DNA from: UBA7985 sp002690455
GTDB lineage: Bacteria > Pseudomonadota > Alphaproteobacteria > UBA7985
Assembly: GCA_965662775.1 (NCBI GenBank)
Contig: CBFIIW010000006.1
Coordinates: 62,001-126,000 of the forward strand
Direction: 5' to 3'
DNA: 64,000 nucleotides
The position numbers and the translations under genes are program-made. Positions within the stretch are counted from its first letter, which is position 1; the number at the start of each line of letters is the position of its first letter. This document shows positions 16,199-24,868 of the stretch, one piece after another. The notes beneath the pieces were generated by a model. It made no database searches. It was given only the letters and a program-made list of their open reading frames with translations, and was not told the DNA's origin.

Positions 16199-19100
16199 AT
16201 GAACCTCGAGTCTGCCCCCCCATTCGTCCATCTGCGGGTCAAATCCGCCTACTCGCTTGCCGATGGCGCGATACCGGTGAAGGATCTGGTCAAACTGGCC
16301 GCGGGGCTGGACATGCCTGCAGTGGCGCTGACCGATCGTGGCAACCTGTTCGGCGCGCTTGAGTTTGCGGTCACCGCCGCCGACGCCGGGTTGCAGCCTG
16401 TCATCGGAACCGTACTCGGTATCAACCGCGCCAGTGACGAGCGCGGCGCTGGCACCGCTGACCCCGATCGCTTGCTACTGCTTGCACAGAATGAGACGGG
16501 CTACGAAAATCTGATGGCGCTTGTCTCGCGCGGATATTTGGAGGGCGAAGGCCTAGAACCTGCGGTCGACTTCGGCGATCTTCGCAACCACACCGACGGC
16601 TTGATTGCGCTCGATGGCGTCAAAGGATCCCCGCTCGGACGACACCTCATGGATGGCTCATCGCGAGCTGTGACGCACCTGCAGGCCATGCAGACACTTT
16701 TCGATGGTCGGCTGTATCTCGAAATTCAGCGCCACGGGGAACCCCACGAACGAGCGCTGGAAGCCCGCTTGCTCGCCCTGGCCGCAGACCAGAATTTGCC
16801 AATCGTCGCCACCAATGACATTCATTTCGCCGGTAAAGACCAGTTTGACGCCCACGAAGTCCTCACCTGCATCGCGCAAGGAGTAACCCTCGCCCACCGC
16901 GACCGCCGGCGGCTGACACCCGAACACTTCTTCAAAACCGGTCACGATATGGCCCAGTTGTTCGCCGACCTGCCCGAAGCTGTTGAGAACAGCTGGAAAA
17001 TCGCGCGACGCTGTGCAGTGATGCCGCGCCTGCACCCACCGATCCTCCCAGCCTTTGATGACGGCTCGGGCCAGAAAGAATCCGAAGTCCTCAAGCGCAT
17101 GGCGCGCGAAGGGCTGGACGTCCGGCTCGCCGCCCTCGAACCAACCCCCAATGCTGAGTTGGAGCAGAACTACCGTGATCGCCTGGCGTTCGAATTGAGC
17201 GTAATCGAGCAGATGGGCTTTCCCGGCTACTTTCTGATCGTCGCAGACTTCATTCAGTGGGCCAAAGGTCAGGGCATTCCAGTCGGACCAGGCCGGGGCT
17301 CCGGCGCGGGGTCGCTGGTCGCTTACAGTCTGACCATCACCGATATTGATCCCCTGCCCTTTAACCTGCTGTTCGAGCGCTTCCTGAACCCCGAACGTGT
17401 ATCGATGCCGGACTTCGATATCGACTTTTGTCAGGAACGCCGCGACGAGGTTATCGCCTATGTCCGCGAAAAGTACGGCTCGGATCGGGTCGCGCAGATC
17501 ATTACCTTTGGCAAGCTGCAGGCGCGCGCGGTGGTCCGCGATGTCGGTCGCGTGCTCGGCATGCCCTATGGCCAGACGGACCGCATTGCAAAACTCATTC
17601 CCAACAATCCGGCCGCGCCAACCACGCTAGCCGATGCCATCGCCGGGGAAGAGCAGCTGCAGAAAATGGGCCGAGCCGAGGAAATCGTCGCCAAGCTTTT
17701 CGATATCGGCCAGCGGCTCGAAGGCCTTTTCCGGAATGCCTCAACCCACGCTGCTGGGGTGGTCATCGGCGACCGCGACCTAACCAAGCTGGTTCCGCTT
17801 TACAAAGACCCGCGCTCGGATATGCCAGCGACGCAGTTCAACATGAAATGGGTTGAGCCGGCGGGGCTTGTCAAATTCGACTTCCTCGGCCTCAAAACCC
17901 TGACCGTAATCGCCGAGACCGAGCGCCTGATCAGGCGCTTCCAGCCTGACTTTGATATCAACCGCATTCCGCTGGATGATCCCCGGGTTTTCGAAATGCT
18001 GTCACGGGCGGAATCCGTGGGCGTCTTCCAACTGGAATCCACAGGTATGCGCGATGTCCTTCGCAAGCTGCGCCCCGACCGCTTCGAAGACATCATCGCT
18101 GTCGTGGCCCTCTACCGACCCGGACCAATGGAGAATATCCCCACATATATCAGCCGCAAGCACGGTGATGAAACAGTCCATTACCTCCACCCTCTGCTGG
18201 AACCCATCGTCTCCGAAACCTACGGCATCATGATCTATCAGGAGCAAGTGATGCAGGCGGCACAGGCGCTGGCCGGTTACTCGCTGGGTGGCGCCGACCT
18301 GCTGCGCCGCGCCATGGGCAAAAAGCTGAAGTCCGAGATGGACAAACAAAAAGCCTCCTTCGTCGCGGGGGCGGCCGGCAATGGCATCAAGCAGGCCAAG
18401 GCGCTGGAAATCTTCGCGCAGATCGAGGCGTTTGCCGGTTACGGCTTCAATAAGTCCCACGCCGCCGCCTACGCGCTGGTGTCCTACCAGACGGCTTATC
18501 TGAAGGCGCATTTCGCCGAAGAATTCTTGTGCGCCTCGATGATCCTCGATGCTGGCAACACGGACAAACTGGCAGTTTTTAAGGGCGATTTGGAACGCCT
18601 GAAAATCCCGCTTCTCCCCCCGGATATCAATACCTCCAAGCCCGTTTTCGACGTTGAAATCGACCCTGAGACCGGCCGCAAGGCTGTGCGATATGCCCTC
18701 AACGCCATCAAGAATGTCGGCGGCACGGCGATGGAATCCCTGGTCGCAGAGCGAGAGCAGGGCGGCGCCTTTTCCAGCCTCGAAAACTTCGCAGCGCGTG
18801 TCGATACCCGAGCCGCAGGAAAGCGGGTGCTGGAGAACCTGATTGCGGCTGGTTCCTTTGACCGCATTGATGAGAACCGAGCACGCCTGTTCATCAACGT
18901 GGACCGGCTGACCCGCTTTGGTATTGCACTAACCGAGGAACGCAATTCCGCGCAGGCATCGCTGTTTGGTTCGCCGAGTAACGGCGCCGATGACGAGCAC
19001 GGAAGCGGGGACGAACCTTCGGGCGTCGGTGCCGCAACCTTGCAGATGCTCGAAGCGGAAGACTGGCCGGTTCAAGAACGGCTCAAGCGCGAATTCGACG

Positions 19101-19693
19101 CTATTGGCTTTTACCTTACTGCGCACCCTCTGGATGCCTACGCGGACGCGCTGGAAAAGAACCGGGTACAGCCAATCGGCGAACTGCTGACCACCGGCCC
19201 AAAGAGCAACCGGGTACGGATCGCCGGGGTGGTCGGCGCACGCAATGAGCGCCGCTCGGCCAATGGCAACCGCTTTGCCTGGATCACCATTTCAGACACT
19301 ACAGGGTCGATCGAGTTCGTCTGCTTTTCGGAAATCCTGATGGCCAACCGCGACCATCTCGAAGTTGGCACACCGATTTATGTCGAAGCAGACCGGGGCA
19401 AGGGTGCGAGCGACGGCGACCTCCGGCTTGCAGCGTCTAAAATTGAGCAGCTGGACTCGTTGGTGGCAAAAGGGTCGGTCGGCCTTCGGCTGTTCATCTC
19501 GCAACCGGAAAGCATTCAGCCGGTATGGTCACTGATCGAGGGCTGTTCGGGCGGCAGCGACCGCGTGCACTTGGTTATCGAGATCGACGAAGACCGAGAG
19601 ACCGAGGTCGTGCTTGACCGCCGGTATCGGCTGAGCGGCCCGGTACGTGCAGCGATAAAGTCCGTCCCCGGCGTGGAAGCGATCGATTTCTAA
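16199..19693 (+). CDS. dnaE: DNA polymerase III alpha subunit (DnaE)
   Basis: A 1164-aa replicative polymerase subunit. An N-terminal PHP domain starts FVHLRVKSAYSLADG (residues about 9-23). The polymerase core carries GPGRGSGAGSLVAY, the catalytic aspartates of MPDFDIDFCQERRDEV (about residue 403) and the third in VKFDFLGLKTLTV. The finger region has FGKLQARAVVRDVGRVL, and GYGFNKSHAAAYALVSYQTAYLKAHF precedes the tandem HhH and OB-fold regions. Length is normal for DnaE1. The second PHP histidine seen in Escherichia coli (HLRVHS) is Lys here, consistent with a PHP domain that has lost nuclease activity. It is a single-gene unit with a 90-bp gap after the peroxidase and a convergent VIT gene 42 bp downstream. 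Confidence 0.97.
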   Translation: MNLESAPPFVHLRVKSAYSLADGAIPVKDLVKLAAGLDMPAVALTDRGNLFGALEFAVTAADAGLQPVIGTVLGINRASDERGAGTADPDRLLLLAQNETGYENLMALVSRGYLEGEGLEPAVDFGDLRNHTDGLIALDGVKGSPLGRHLMDGSSRAVTHLQAMQTLFDGRLYLEIQRHGEPHERALEARLLALAADQNLPIVATNDIHFAGKDQFDAHEVLTCIAQGVTLAHRDRRRLTPEHFFKTGHDMAQLFADLPEAVENSWKIARRCAVMPRLHPPILPAFDDGSGQKESEVLKRMAREGLDVRLAALEPTPNAELEQNYRDRLAFELSVIEQMGFPGYFLIVADFIQWAKGQGIPVGPGRGSGAGSLVAYSLTITDIDPLPFNLLFERFLNPERVSMPDFDIDFCQERRDEVIAYVREKYGSDRVAQIITFGKLQARAVVRDVGRVLGMPYGQTDRIAKLIPNNPAAPTTLADAIAGEEQLQKMGRAEEIVAKLFDIGQRLEGLFRNASTHAAGVVIGDRDLTKLVPLYKDPRSDMPATQFNMKWVEPAGLVKFDFLGLKTLTVIAETERLIRRFQPDFDINRIPLDDPRVFEMLSRAESVGVFQLESTGMRDVLRKLRPDRFEDIIAVVALYRPGPMENIPTYISRKHGDETVHYLHPLLEPIVSETYGIMIYQEQVMQAAQALAGYSLGGADLLRRAMGKKLKSEMDKQKASFVAGAAGNGIKQAKALEIFAQIEAFAGYGFNKSHAAAYALVSYQTAYLKAHFAEEFLCASMILDAGNTDKLAVFKGDLERLKIPLLPPDINTSKPVFDVEIDPETGRKAVRYALNAIKNVGGTAMESLVAEREQGGAFSSLENFAARVDTRAAGKRVLENLIAAGSFDRIDENRARLFINVDRLTRFGIALTEERNSAQASLFGSPSNGADDEHGSGDEPSGVGAATLQMLEAEDWPVQERLKREFDAIGFYLTAHPLDAYADALEKNRVQPIGELLTTGPKSNRVRIAGVVGARNERRSANGNRFAWITISDTTGSIEFVCFSEILMANRDHLEVGTPIYVEADRGKGASDGDLRLAASKIEQLDSLVAKGSVGLRLFISQPESIQPVWSLIEGCSGGSDRVHLVIEIDEDRETEVVLDRRYRLSGPVRAAIKSVPGVEAIDF

Positions 19694-19735
19694 ACGGTTC
19701 CTGTCCTGAGCCAGGCTACCTTGGTCTTCTTTCCT

Positions 19736-20578
19736 CTAGCCGAGGAGTACCCCCACGCCAAAGGCGATACTAGCAGCGATAACACCGACGCCAAGGACTT
19801 CCAGCATGGCCCGCCAGTGGTTTTCCCGAGTCACGATTGAGCGCGCCAGCCCCAGCGCCAGCAGCGCTATGACCGTAGCTGACGAGGCCAAAGCGAACAG
19901 CGCATCAGAACTGATGTCGCGTCCCCAGAAGGCCAGATAGGGCAGCAATGGAATGACCCCAAACACCAGAAAGCTGGTGAAGGTGACAAAACCGTCTTTG
20001 GCCGGGGTTGCTGTGCTCATGTCCTCCATCTGCAGTTCATGCTCCATCATCCAGTCGGCCCATAGGCCCGGATAACGGCGGTAAACATCCGCGACGGTGC
20101 GCGCGTCATCAGCACTCAACCCCTGCTCTTCGAGCAGGTGCACAGTCTCCTCGTATTCCTGATCTGGGTTGTGAGCAATTTCGTGAATCTCAACAGCCCG
20201 CTCTCTGTTCCATCGTGCCTGTTCTGAGCGGGTCGATAGAAAGTCACCCAGCCCCATGGAAACCCCGTCGGCCAATAGGTTGGCGAGACCAAAGAGAAGC
20301 ACCAGCGTAATGGCATAGGCTTCGCCGTTCCCGCCCGCCCCCAACAGCGCCGCACCGGAAAAGCCGGAGACAACAGCGAATGTGGTGATAATGCCGTCCA
20401 GACCGCCGTATACGATCTCTTTGAGATTGTCAGAAAACGGGCTTCGGCCGTGCTCGTGCGCGATATGACGCGCCATGGCCTCCGTCGTCATGCCCTGGTT
20501 GTGACCAGCGTCTGACGTCAGACCAGAGCCTGAACCGCCAACTAGTGGCGGGGTTCGAGCCGTTCGCTTGTCCGTCAT
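19736..20578 (-). CDS. VIT1/CCC1-family Fe2+/Mn2+ transporter
   Basis: A 280-aa membrane protein of the VIT family. Characteristic sequence: LKEIVYGGLDGIITTFAVVSGFSGA in the first helix, GLANLLADGVSMGLGDFLSTRSE in the second, a cytosolic acidic metal-binding loop (EIHEIAHNPDQEYEETVHLLEEQG, then WADWMMEHELQMED), and three C-terminal hydrophobic helices. Such proteins move Fe2+ or Mn2+ out of the cytosol. The N-terminal 40 residues are polar with several His (HNQG, HIAHEH), possibly metal-binding. AGGAGG precedes the ATG at good spacing. It stands alone, convergent with dnaE. Confidence 0.9.
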   Translation of the reverse strand: MTDKRTARTPPLVGGSGSGLTSDAGHNQGMTTEAMARHIAHEHGRSPFSDNLKEIVYGGLDGIITTFAVVSGFSGAALLGAGGNGEAYAITLVLLFGLANLLADGVSMGLGDFLSTRSEQARWNRERAVEIHEIAHNPDQEYEETVHLLEEQGLSADDARTVADVYRRYPGLWADWMMEHELQMEDMSTATPAKDGFVTFTSFLVFGVIPLLPYLAFWGRDISSDALFALASSATVIALLALGLARSIVTRENHWRAMLEVLGVGVIAASIAFGVGVLLG

Positions 20579-20787
20579 CAGTCCTAGCCTCCTGCACGTT
20601 GCGCGGTGCCTTGGTTTATTCAGCGAACTATGAAGAAGAGGACCGGTGCGCTACCACGCCGGACTTCGGAGAAATCAGAAATGAGCGAAGCAAACCAGCG
20701 CCATACATCGATCGATGACACGTGGATCAAAAGGATATTAATTCGGCTTCAGTGTTCTGTGAAGGGGATAAGTATCTGTCAACACAG

Positions 20788-20818
20788 CAAAAACCCCGAG
20801 GGAAAACCCCCAGGGCTT
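20788..20818 (-). terminator. Terminator downstream of the first surface-protein paralogue
   Basis: On the minus strand a C/G-rich interrupted stem with a TTTT loop is followed by GGGGTTTTT, 49 bases after the stop of the 20867-24415 gene. This is an intrinsic-terminator shape. Confidence 0.7.
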
Positions 20819-20866
20819 GAGCAAGTTTTTGAACACTGCAACCAACACAGCATACGATATCCGAGG

Positions 20867-23800
20867 TTAGATTATGTCGGCTAGGTTCCCATCGTCGAGC
20901 ACGAAGTTCCAAGTGTCGCCCAAGACCGAGGTGAAGGAGACACCGTTCGCAGTAGACGCAATGTTGTTGGTATCGACGGCAGCAGTCAGATCGACCAATG
21001 TGTCACCATCGGAGAGCACACCATCACCGTCTGCATCGTAAATGAAACCCTGTTGCGTCGAACCAACAGCCGACCCAAACACGATCAAGCCCTGATGACT
21101 GGCGGCCGCCTGCTCATTGACGGAGTTTGCATCGGTGGCAGTTGAACTGATGATCTGCTGAATGTCATCGGCAAAGTCGAAGATTACACCTTCAGCGGCC
21201 GTGGTCCCAGGTGCACCAGCTAAGTCTTCCAGCGCGGTAAATGTAACAGTGTCAAACTCGTCCGAACTAGCACGCTCAAATGAGATGGTTACATTTTCCT
21301 GCTGGGCCGAACCAAGCACCAAATCGACGCTGTCGTCGCCGCCACCCAGCTCGATATTTACCTCTTGCGAGCCGCGGGCATCACCATCAGTTACACCTCG
21401 AACACCGGTGATCATAAGATCGCCATCTGCCATGGAAGCTGCAGTGACCGCAGGACCCGTAAGCAAGGACTGAATTGTGGCATTTTGGGTCACACCGCCA
21501 TCATCAAGGAAGGCATAAGCTTGCGTATTTCCAACCCCGAAATCTGAAGCAGTAAGAGCATTACCTGCGTTGTCAGTTATGGTTGTGCCGTTAACTTCAG
21601 CCACAAATGCTGCGCTGTCGGCACCGTCATCAATGATTAGGTCGAGCTGCGTTTCACCAAGCATTAAGTTAACGGTGTCGTCTGCCGATGTCATTTTGAT
21701 CTCAAGATCATCATCCGCCACAAAACCCTCAATCAGCAGCTCAAACCGAGCGATGGCCGCCGTATTACCAGCATTAGAATTGTCGATAAATTCAGCGGCA
21801 TCGATTGGATCAATGAGCTCATCAACATAAGCGGTACCTAAAGATGCATCGATACCAAAGGCTGCTGTCTCATCACCCAGGGTGGATAAAGACGCATCAG
21901 CGGTAGCAGCGTCAAAACTGATGCTAACATTGTTTACTGCAGCGGCACGGAAACCGTCTTCATCGCTCAGGTCACCTTGAAGGCTTATCGTAGAATCATC
22001 ACGAACGTCGGAAATATCGATCACCTCGATTTGCGAAAATGCCTGCGAGTTACCGTTGAACTGCAAGTGCGCCTCACCATCGCCATCTGGCGCATCGACA
22101 TCTACGTATTCCACGTTATTGATCGAGCGACCAAAGTTTAGAGTGTCAATTTCGTCGCCGTTTAGGTTGATATTCAGCGAGTCTTCGCCATCCAAGCCAC
22201 CATCGAAGCTGAATTCGCCGTCTTCGATATCGCTGTCGAGTATCACGTCGACGTCATCATCATTTTCGCCGCCCAGAATCGTCAGTTCATCATCGTAGGT
22301 CACAAAGATGTTGCTGTCCCCATCCAGACCACCGGTCGTGCTGCCGTCCCCAGCAAGGTCGATCAGGCTGATGTTAGAGTTCTCCCGCGCGTCAATCATG
22401 ACGTCGCCTTCGATTTCGTTGGCGGCGTCGGCGTAGATTTCTCGCACGTCTTCGTCGTTCACACCGTCAAGCGTCAGAACATAGCTGTAGTTACCGCCAT
22501 CCAAACCGATACGGGAAACGCCGTCGGTCGTAATCAGCCCGTCTGCAAAGTCGTAAGAGAACTGGCCAGAGAACACGAGCATGGACAGATTTTCACCGAT
22601 GATTGAGTCGATCTGGCTAAGATCAGAATGATCGAGTGTCAGGTCGTAGCCATTGAGGTCAATACTCGCAACGTTTGTTACCGAGACATCCAATCCCATA
22701 TCGGCATCAGCATTCACCAGCGTAATGACGTTGTCACCTGAGCCCTGAATGTGTTCGATATCGCCTGTGTCCTCACTGTCCAGAACGCCACCGTTGATCT
22801 CCAGATCTACGTCTGCCAGCAGTGACAGCGTTTCAAAGCCTGATACGTCTTCAAAGGCGTTCTCATCAATGGGATCGAGGTGGTAAGTCGCTCCCGCTTC
22901 GGAGAAGTACACCGTGTCATCACCAGCCAGGCCGTCGAGAACGAAAGAATTGGCGAGGTGTGAGGCGGCCACCACCTCAAATTCGTTGTCACCGCTGTCT
23001 GCGGTGTCTCCGTCGGTGGTATTGACCCCGGTGAGCGTGTTGAAGCCAGCACTGGCTGAGTCAAAGTCAGCGTTGACGGTATTCCCTACACTGCTGGACC
23101 CACCTGAGCCTTCAGTTACAGTAATGTTATAGGTTTCAGTGTCGGTTTCGACCGAGCCGTCAGCGCCTGTTGACGACGCCTTCACCGTTATCGTGTAGCT
23201 GCCAGTCGCCACAGAGCTGGCCACCACCACCAGACCAGTGTTGCTATCGATGCCAATTCCACTGGGGTTATTGGAGATCTCATAGCTAATGGTGTCACCA
23301 TCGGGGTCGGTTGCTTTAAACAGCTTCGAGCCGCCCTGCGCAATCTCGTGGGTACTACCATCGGCCTGATCCAACTCCAGCGCGTCGCTGCCCCCGTCGG
23401 TGTCCGTGTCCGATTCCGAGATATTGAGCGAGAAGTTCACCAATTCATCGTTGCCTGCAGCATCCTTAAAGCTGACGGCTGGTCCAGGGAAGACTCCTAG
23501 GTTGAGCCCCTCGGCAACACCACCGGTAACGTTGACGCTCAGCGTCGCATAGGTGTCTTCGGTACCGTCGACCAGATTGTCGTCTATACCTGTGACCGTC
23601 ACTTCGGCCCCGCCGGGGAAGATGGATGCGACAGTCGACGCGCCGCCAACGGCATTCTCGACCGCAACCTGAAGCGCGCTCCTGTCTAGACCGTCTGCGT
23701 CAGCGATGGTGTACGAAATCGATCCGTTGGTCTCGCCGCGAACAATAGCATCGTCGACCACGGTCAGGCCGGCGGCGCTATTTGAACCGCTGTTCTCCTC

Positions 23801-24415
23801 AAGCCGCGCACGCACCGCGTTGACCCCGAGGAGCAGAGCGCCGGTGCCGAGACCGACCGCCGCGATCGTACCCAACGTCCCCAAGCCAAAGAGGCCCGGG
23901 CCACCGGTCACAGCGGACACCATCCCACCCGAATTGGCAGCCACGGCGGTATCATCAAACAGAACGCCCGTCGAAGATGGCGGCGCCTGCACGCTTGCTG
24001 GGGGCAGTCCGCCGAGCAGGGGCGCAGGTGCACCAGCCATCGCGGCACCAGCACCTCCTCCAATGTTCCCCCCCACACTTGGACTGAGGTACAGGACGCC
24101 TGCGCTGTCTATGACGTAGTTGTTTGAAGTCACCAGCAATGACTGATTGTTGGCCAGCTGCACCAACACAGACCCGTTGGAAAGCTGGACATAAGACACA
24201 ACCTCCGCCGGTGCAGGGGCGTAACCCGCCGGCACCTGAGCAGCTGCCTCACCGGCAAAAATGGCAAACCCAACGCCCACCAGCGCGGTCGAGGTCAGCA
24301 AACCGCCGCTCCGGCTCCGAAGGCTCCTTCTCGCTTTTGTAGCAGCTCCTTCGATTGGCCCTAAGGTCGAACCACCGCTGATGGGATCCGCGTCGCGATG
24401 AATGTCGAACGTCAT
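20867..24415 (-). CDS. Large acidic exported surface-type protein, paralogue A
   Basis: A 1182-aa protein in which I see no cysteine. Order: a long basic N-region (ARRSLRSRSG), a hydrophobic export segment ending GEAAA at about residue 59, a short beta-rich region (VVSYVQLSNGSVLVQLANNQ), a second Gly-rich hydrophobic stretch (about 175-205, GLFGLGTLGTIAAVGLGTGA), a cadherin-like module at about 350-435 (ATDPDGDTISYEISNN ... ITVTEG), then a long Asp/Asn-rich beta-type region with GGxGxD-like pieces (LDGLAGDDTVYF, LGGENDDDVDV). Near the C-terminus is an EF-hand-like IYDADGDGVLSDGDTLVDL (about 1125). Such features suit a calcium-binding surface-layer protein or adhesin. The start is the second ATG of GGAG-ATGACCAGT-ATG, which puts the Shine-Dalgarno nine bases away; the first ATG (24424) abuts it. 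A tandem paralogue lies directly upstream. The function is not known. Confidence 0.85.
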   Translation of the reverse strand: MTFDIHRDADPISGGSTLGPIEGAATKARRSLRSRSGGLLTSTALVGVGFAIFAGEAAAQVPAGYAPAPAEVVSYVQLSNGSVLVQLANNQSLLVTSNNYVIDSAGVLYLSPSVGGNIGGGAGAAMAGAPAPLLGGLPPASVQAPPSSTGVLFDDTAVAANSGGMVSAVTGGPGLFGLGTLGTIAAVGLGTGALLLGVNAVRARLEENSGSNSAAGLTVVDDAIVRGETNGSISYTIADADGLDRSALQVAVENAVGGASTVASIFPGGAEVTVTGIDDNLVDGTEDTYATLSVNVTGGVAEGLNLGVFPGPAVSFKDAAGNDELVNFSLNISESDTDTDGGSDALELDQADGSTHEIAQGGSKLFKATDPDGDTISYEISNNPSGIGIDSNTGLVVVASSVATGSYTITVKASSTGADGSVETDTETYNITVTEGSGGSSSVGNTVNADFDSASAGFNTLTGVNTTDGDTADSGDNEFEVVAASHLANSFVLDGLAGDDTVYFSEAGATYHLDPIDENAFEDVSGFETLSLLADVDLEINGGVLDSEDTGDIEHIQGSGDNVITLVNADADMGLDVSVTNVASIDLNGYDLTLDHSDLSQIDSIIGENLSMLVFSGQFSYDFADGLITTDGVSRIGLDGGNYSYVLTLDGVNDEDVREIYADAANEIEGDVMIDARENSNISLIDLAGDGSTTGGLDGDSNIFVTYDDELTILGGENDDDVDVILDSDIEDGEFSFDGGLDGEDSLNINLNGDEIDTLNFGRSINNVEYVDVDAPDGDGEAHLQFNGNSQAFSQIEVIDISDVRDDSTISLQGDLSDEDGFRAAAVNNVSISFDAATADASLSTLGDETAAFGIDASLGTAYVDELIDPIDAAEFIDNSNAGNTAAIARFELLIEGFVADDDLEIKMTSADDTVNLMLGETQLDLIIDDGADSAAFVAEVNGTTITDNAGNALTASDFGVGNTQAYAFLDDGGVTQNATIQSLLTGPAVTAASMADGDLMITGVRGVTDGDARGSQEVNIELGGGDDSVDLVLGSAQQENVTISFERASSDEFDTVTFTALEDLAGAPGTTAAEGVIFDFADDIQQIISSTATDANSVNEQAAASHQGLIVFGSAVGSTQQGFIYDADGDGVLSDGDTLVDLTAAVDTNNIASTANGVSFTSVLGDTWNFVLDDGNLADII

Positions 24416-24607
24416 ACTGGTCATCTCCGATTATTGGCAGTCAGCCCGGTTGCGGGGTGCCGCCTTGCCTCGCTCCACTGTGCTCGGACCCCGGCCGTCT
24501 GGAATGCTGGCAAAGAAGCCAAGTTCCGGAGCGTGACCGAAGCCTGTCTGCGCTGGAAACGCATAATATCGACCTTCTTTTAACGCATAATGAGAAATTT
24601 CTAAAGG

Positions 24608-24621
24608 GTGCTAGCACTAGG
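24608..24621 (-). promoter_or_regulatory. Shared upstream element of paralogue A (CTAGCACTA)
   Basis: CTAGCACTAGG at 24611-24621, inside a 10-bp palindrome GTGCTAGCAC (24608-24617), lies 196 bases upstream of the paralogue A start. The 9-mer CTAGCACTA recurs 199 bases upstream of paralogue B. The rest of 24416-24784 shows no gene; it is probably promoter and long 5' leader. Function of the element is inferred from conserved position. Confidence 0.45.
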
Positions 24622-24784
24622 AAAGTGCGTTCCTCAAGGATTTAAGTGGCTTTTGACGCGCAATTTTCTGCGTTAGCCGCCTAAATGAGTAGGTAACGAC
24701 TGATTACAGCCGGCCACGGCGCATCACTTAGCGGATTTGGGCCAACGCTGGTCCCAAGCATAGAGACGCCGCCTAGCGCAAAGA

Positions 24785-24818
24785 GAAAAGCCCCGGCGCG
24801 TCAGCGCCGAGGCTCTTT
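24785..24818 (-). terminator. Terminator downstream of the second surface-protein paralogue
   Basis: Stem AGCC-C-CGGCGC pairs with GCGCCG-A-GGCT (24789-24814) around a GTCA loop. On the minus strand it is followed by TTTTCTCTTT, about 55 bases after the stop of the 24869-28126 gene. This lets the two paralogues be separate transcription units. Confidence 0.82.
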
Positions 24819-24868
24819 GAAATCGGGGTGGTTCCCAATTCGGAACCGCCGACACACCCTTGATCGAA

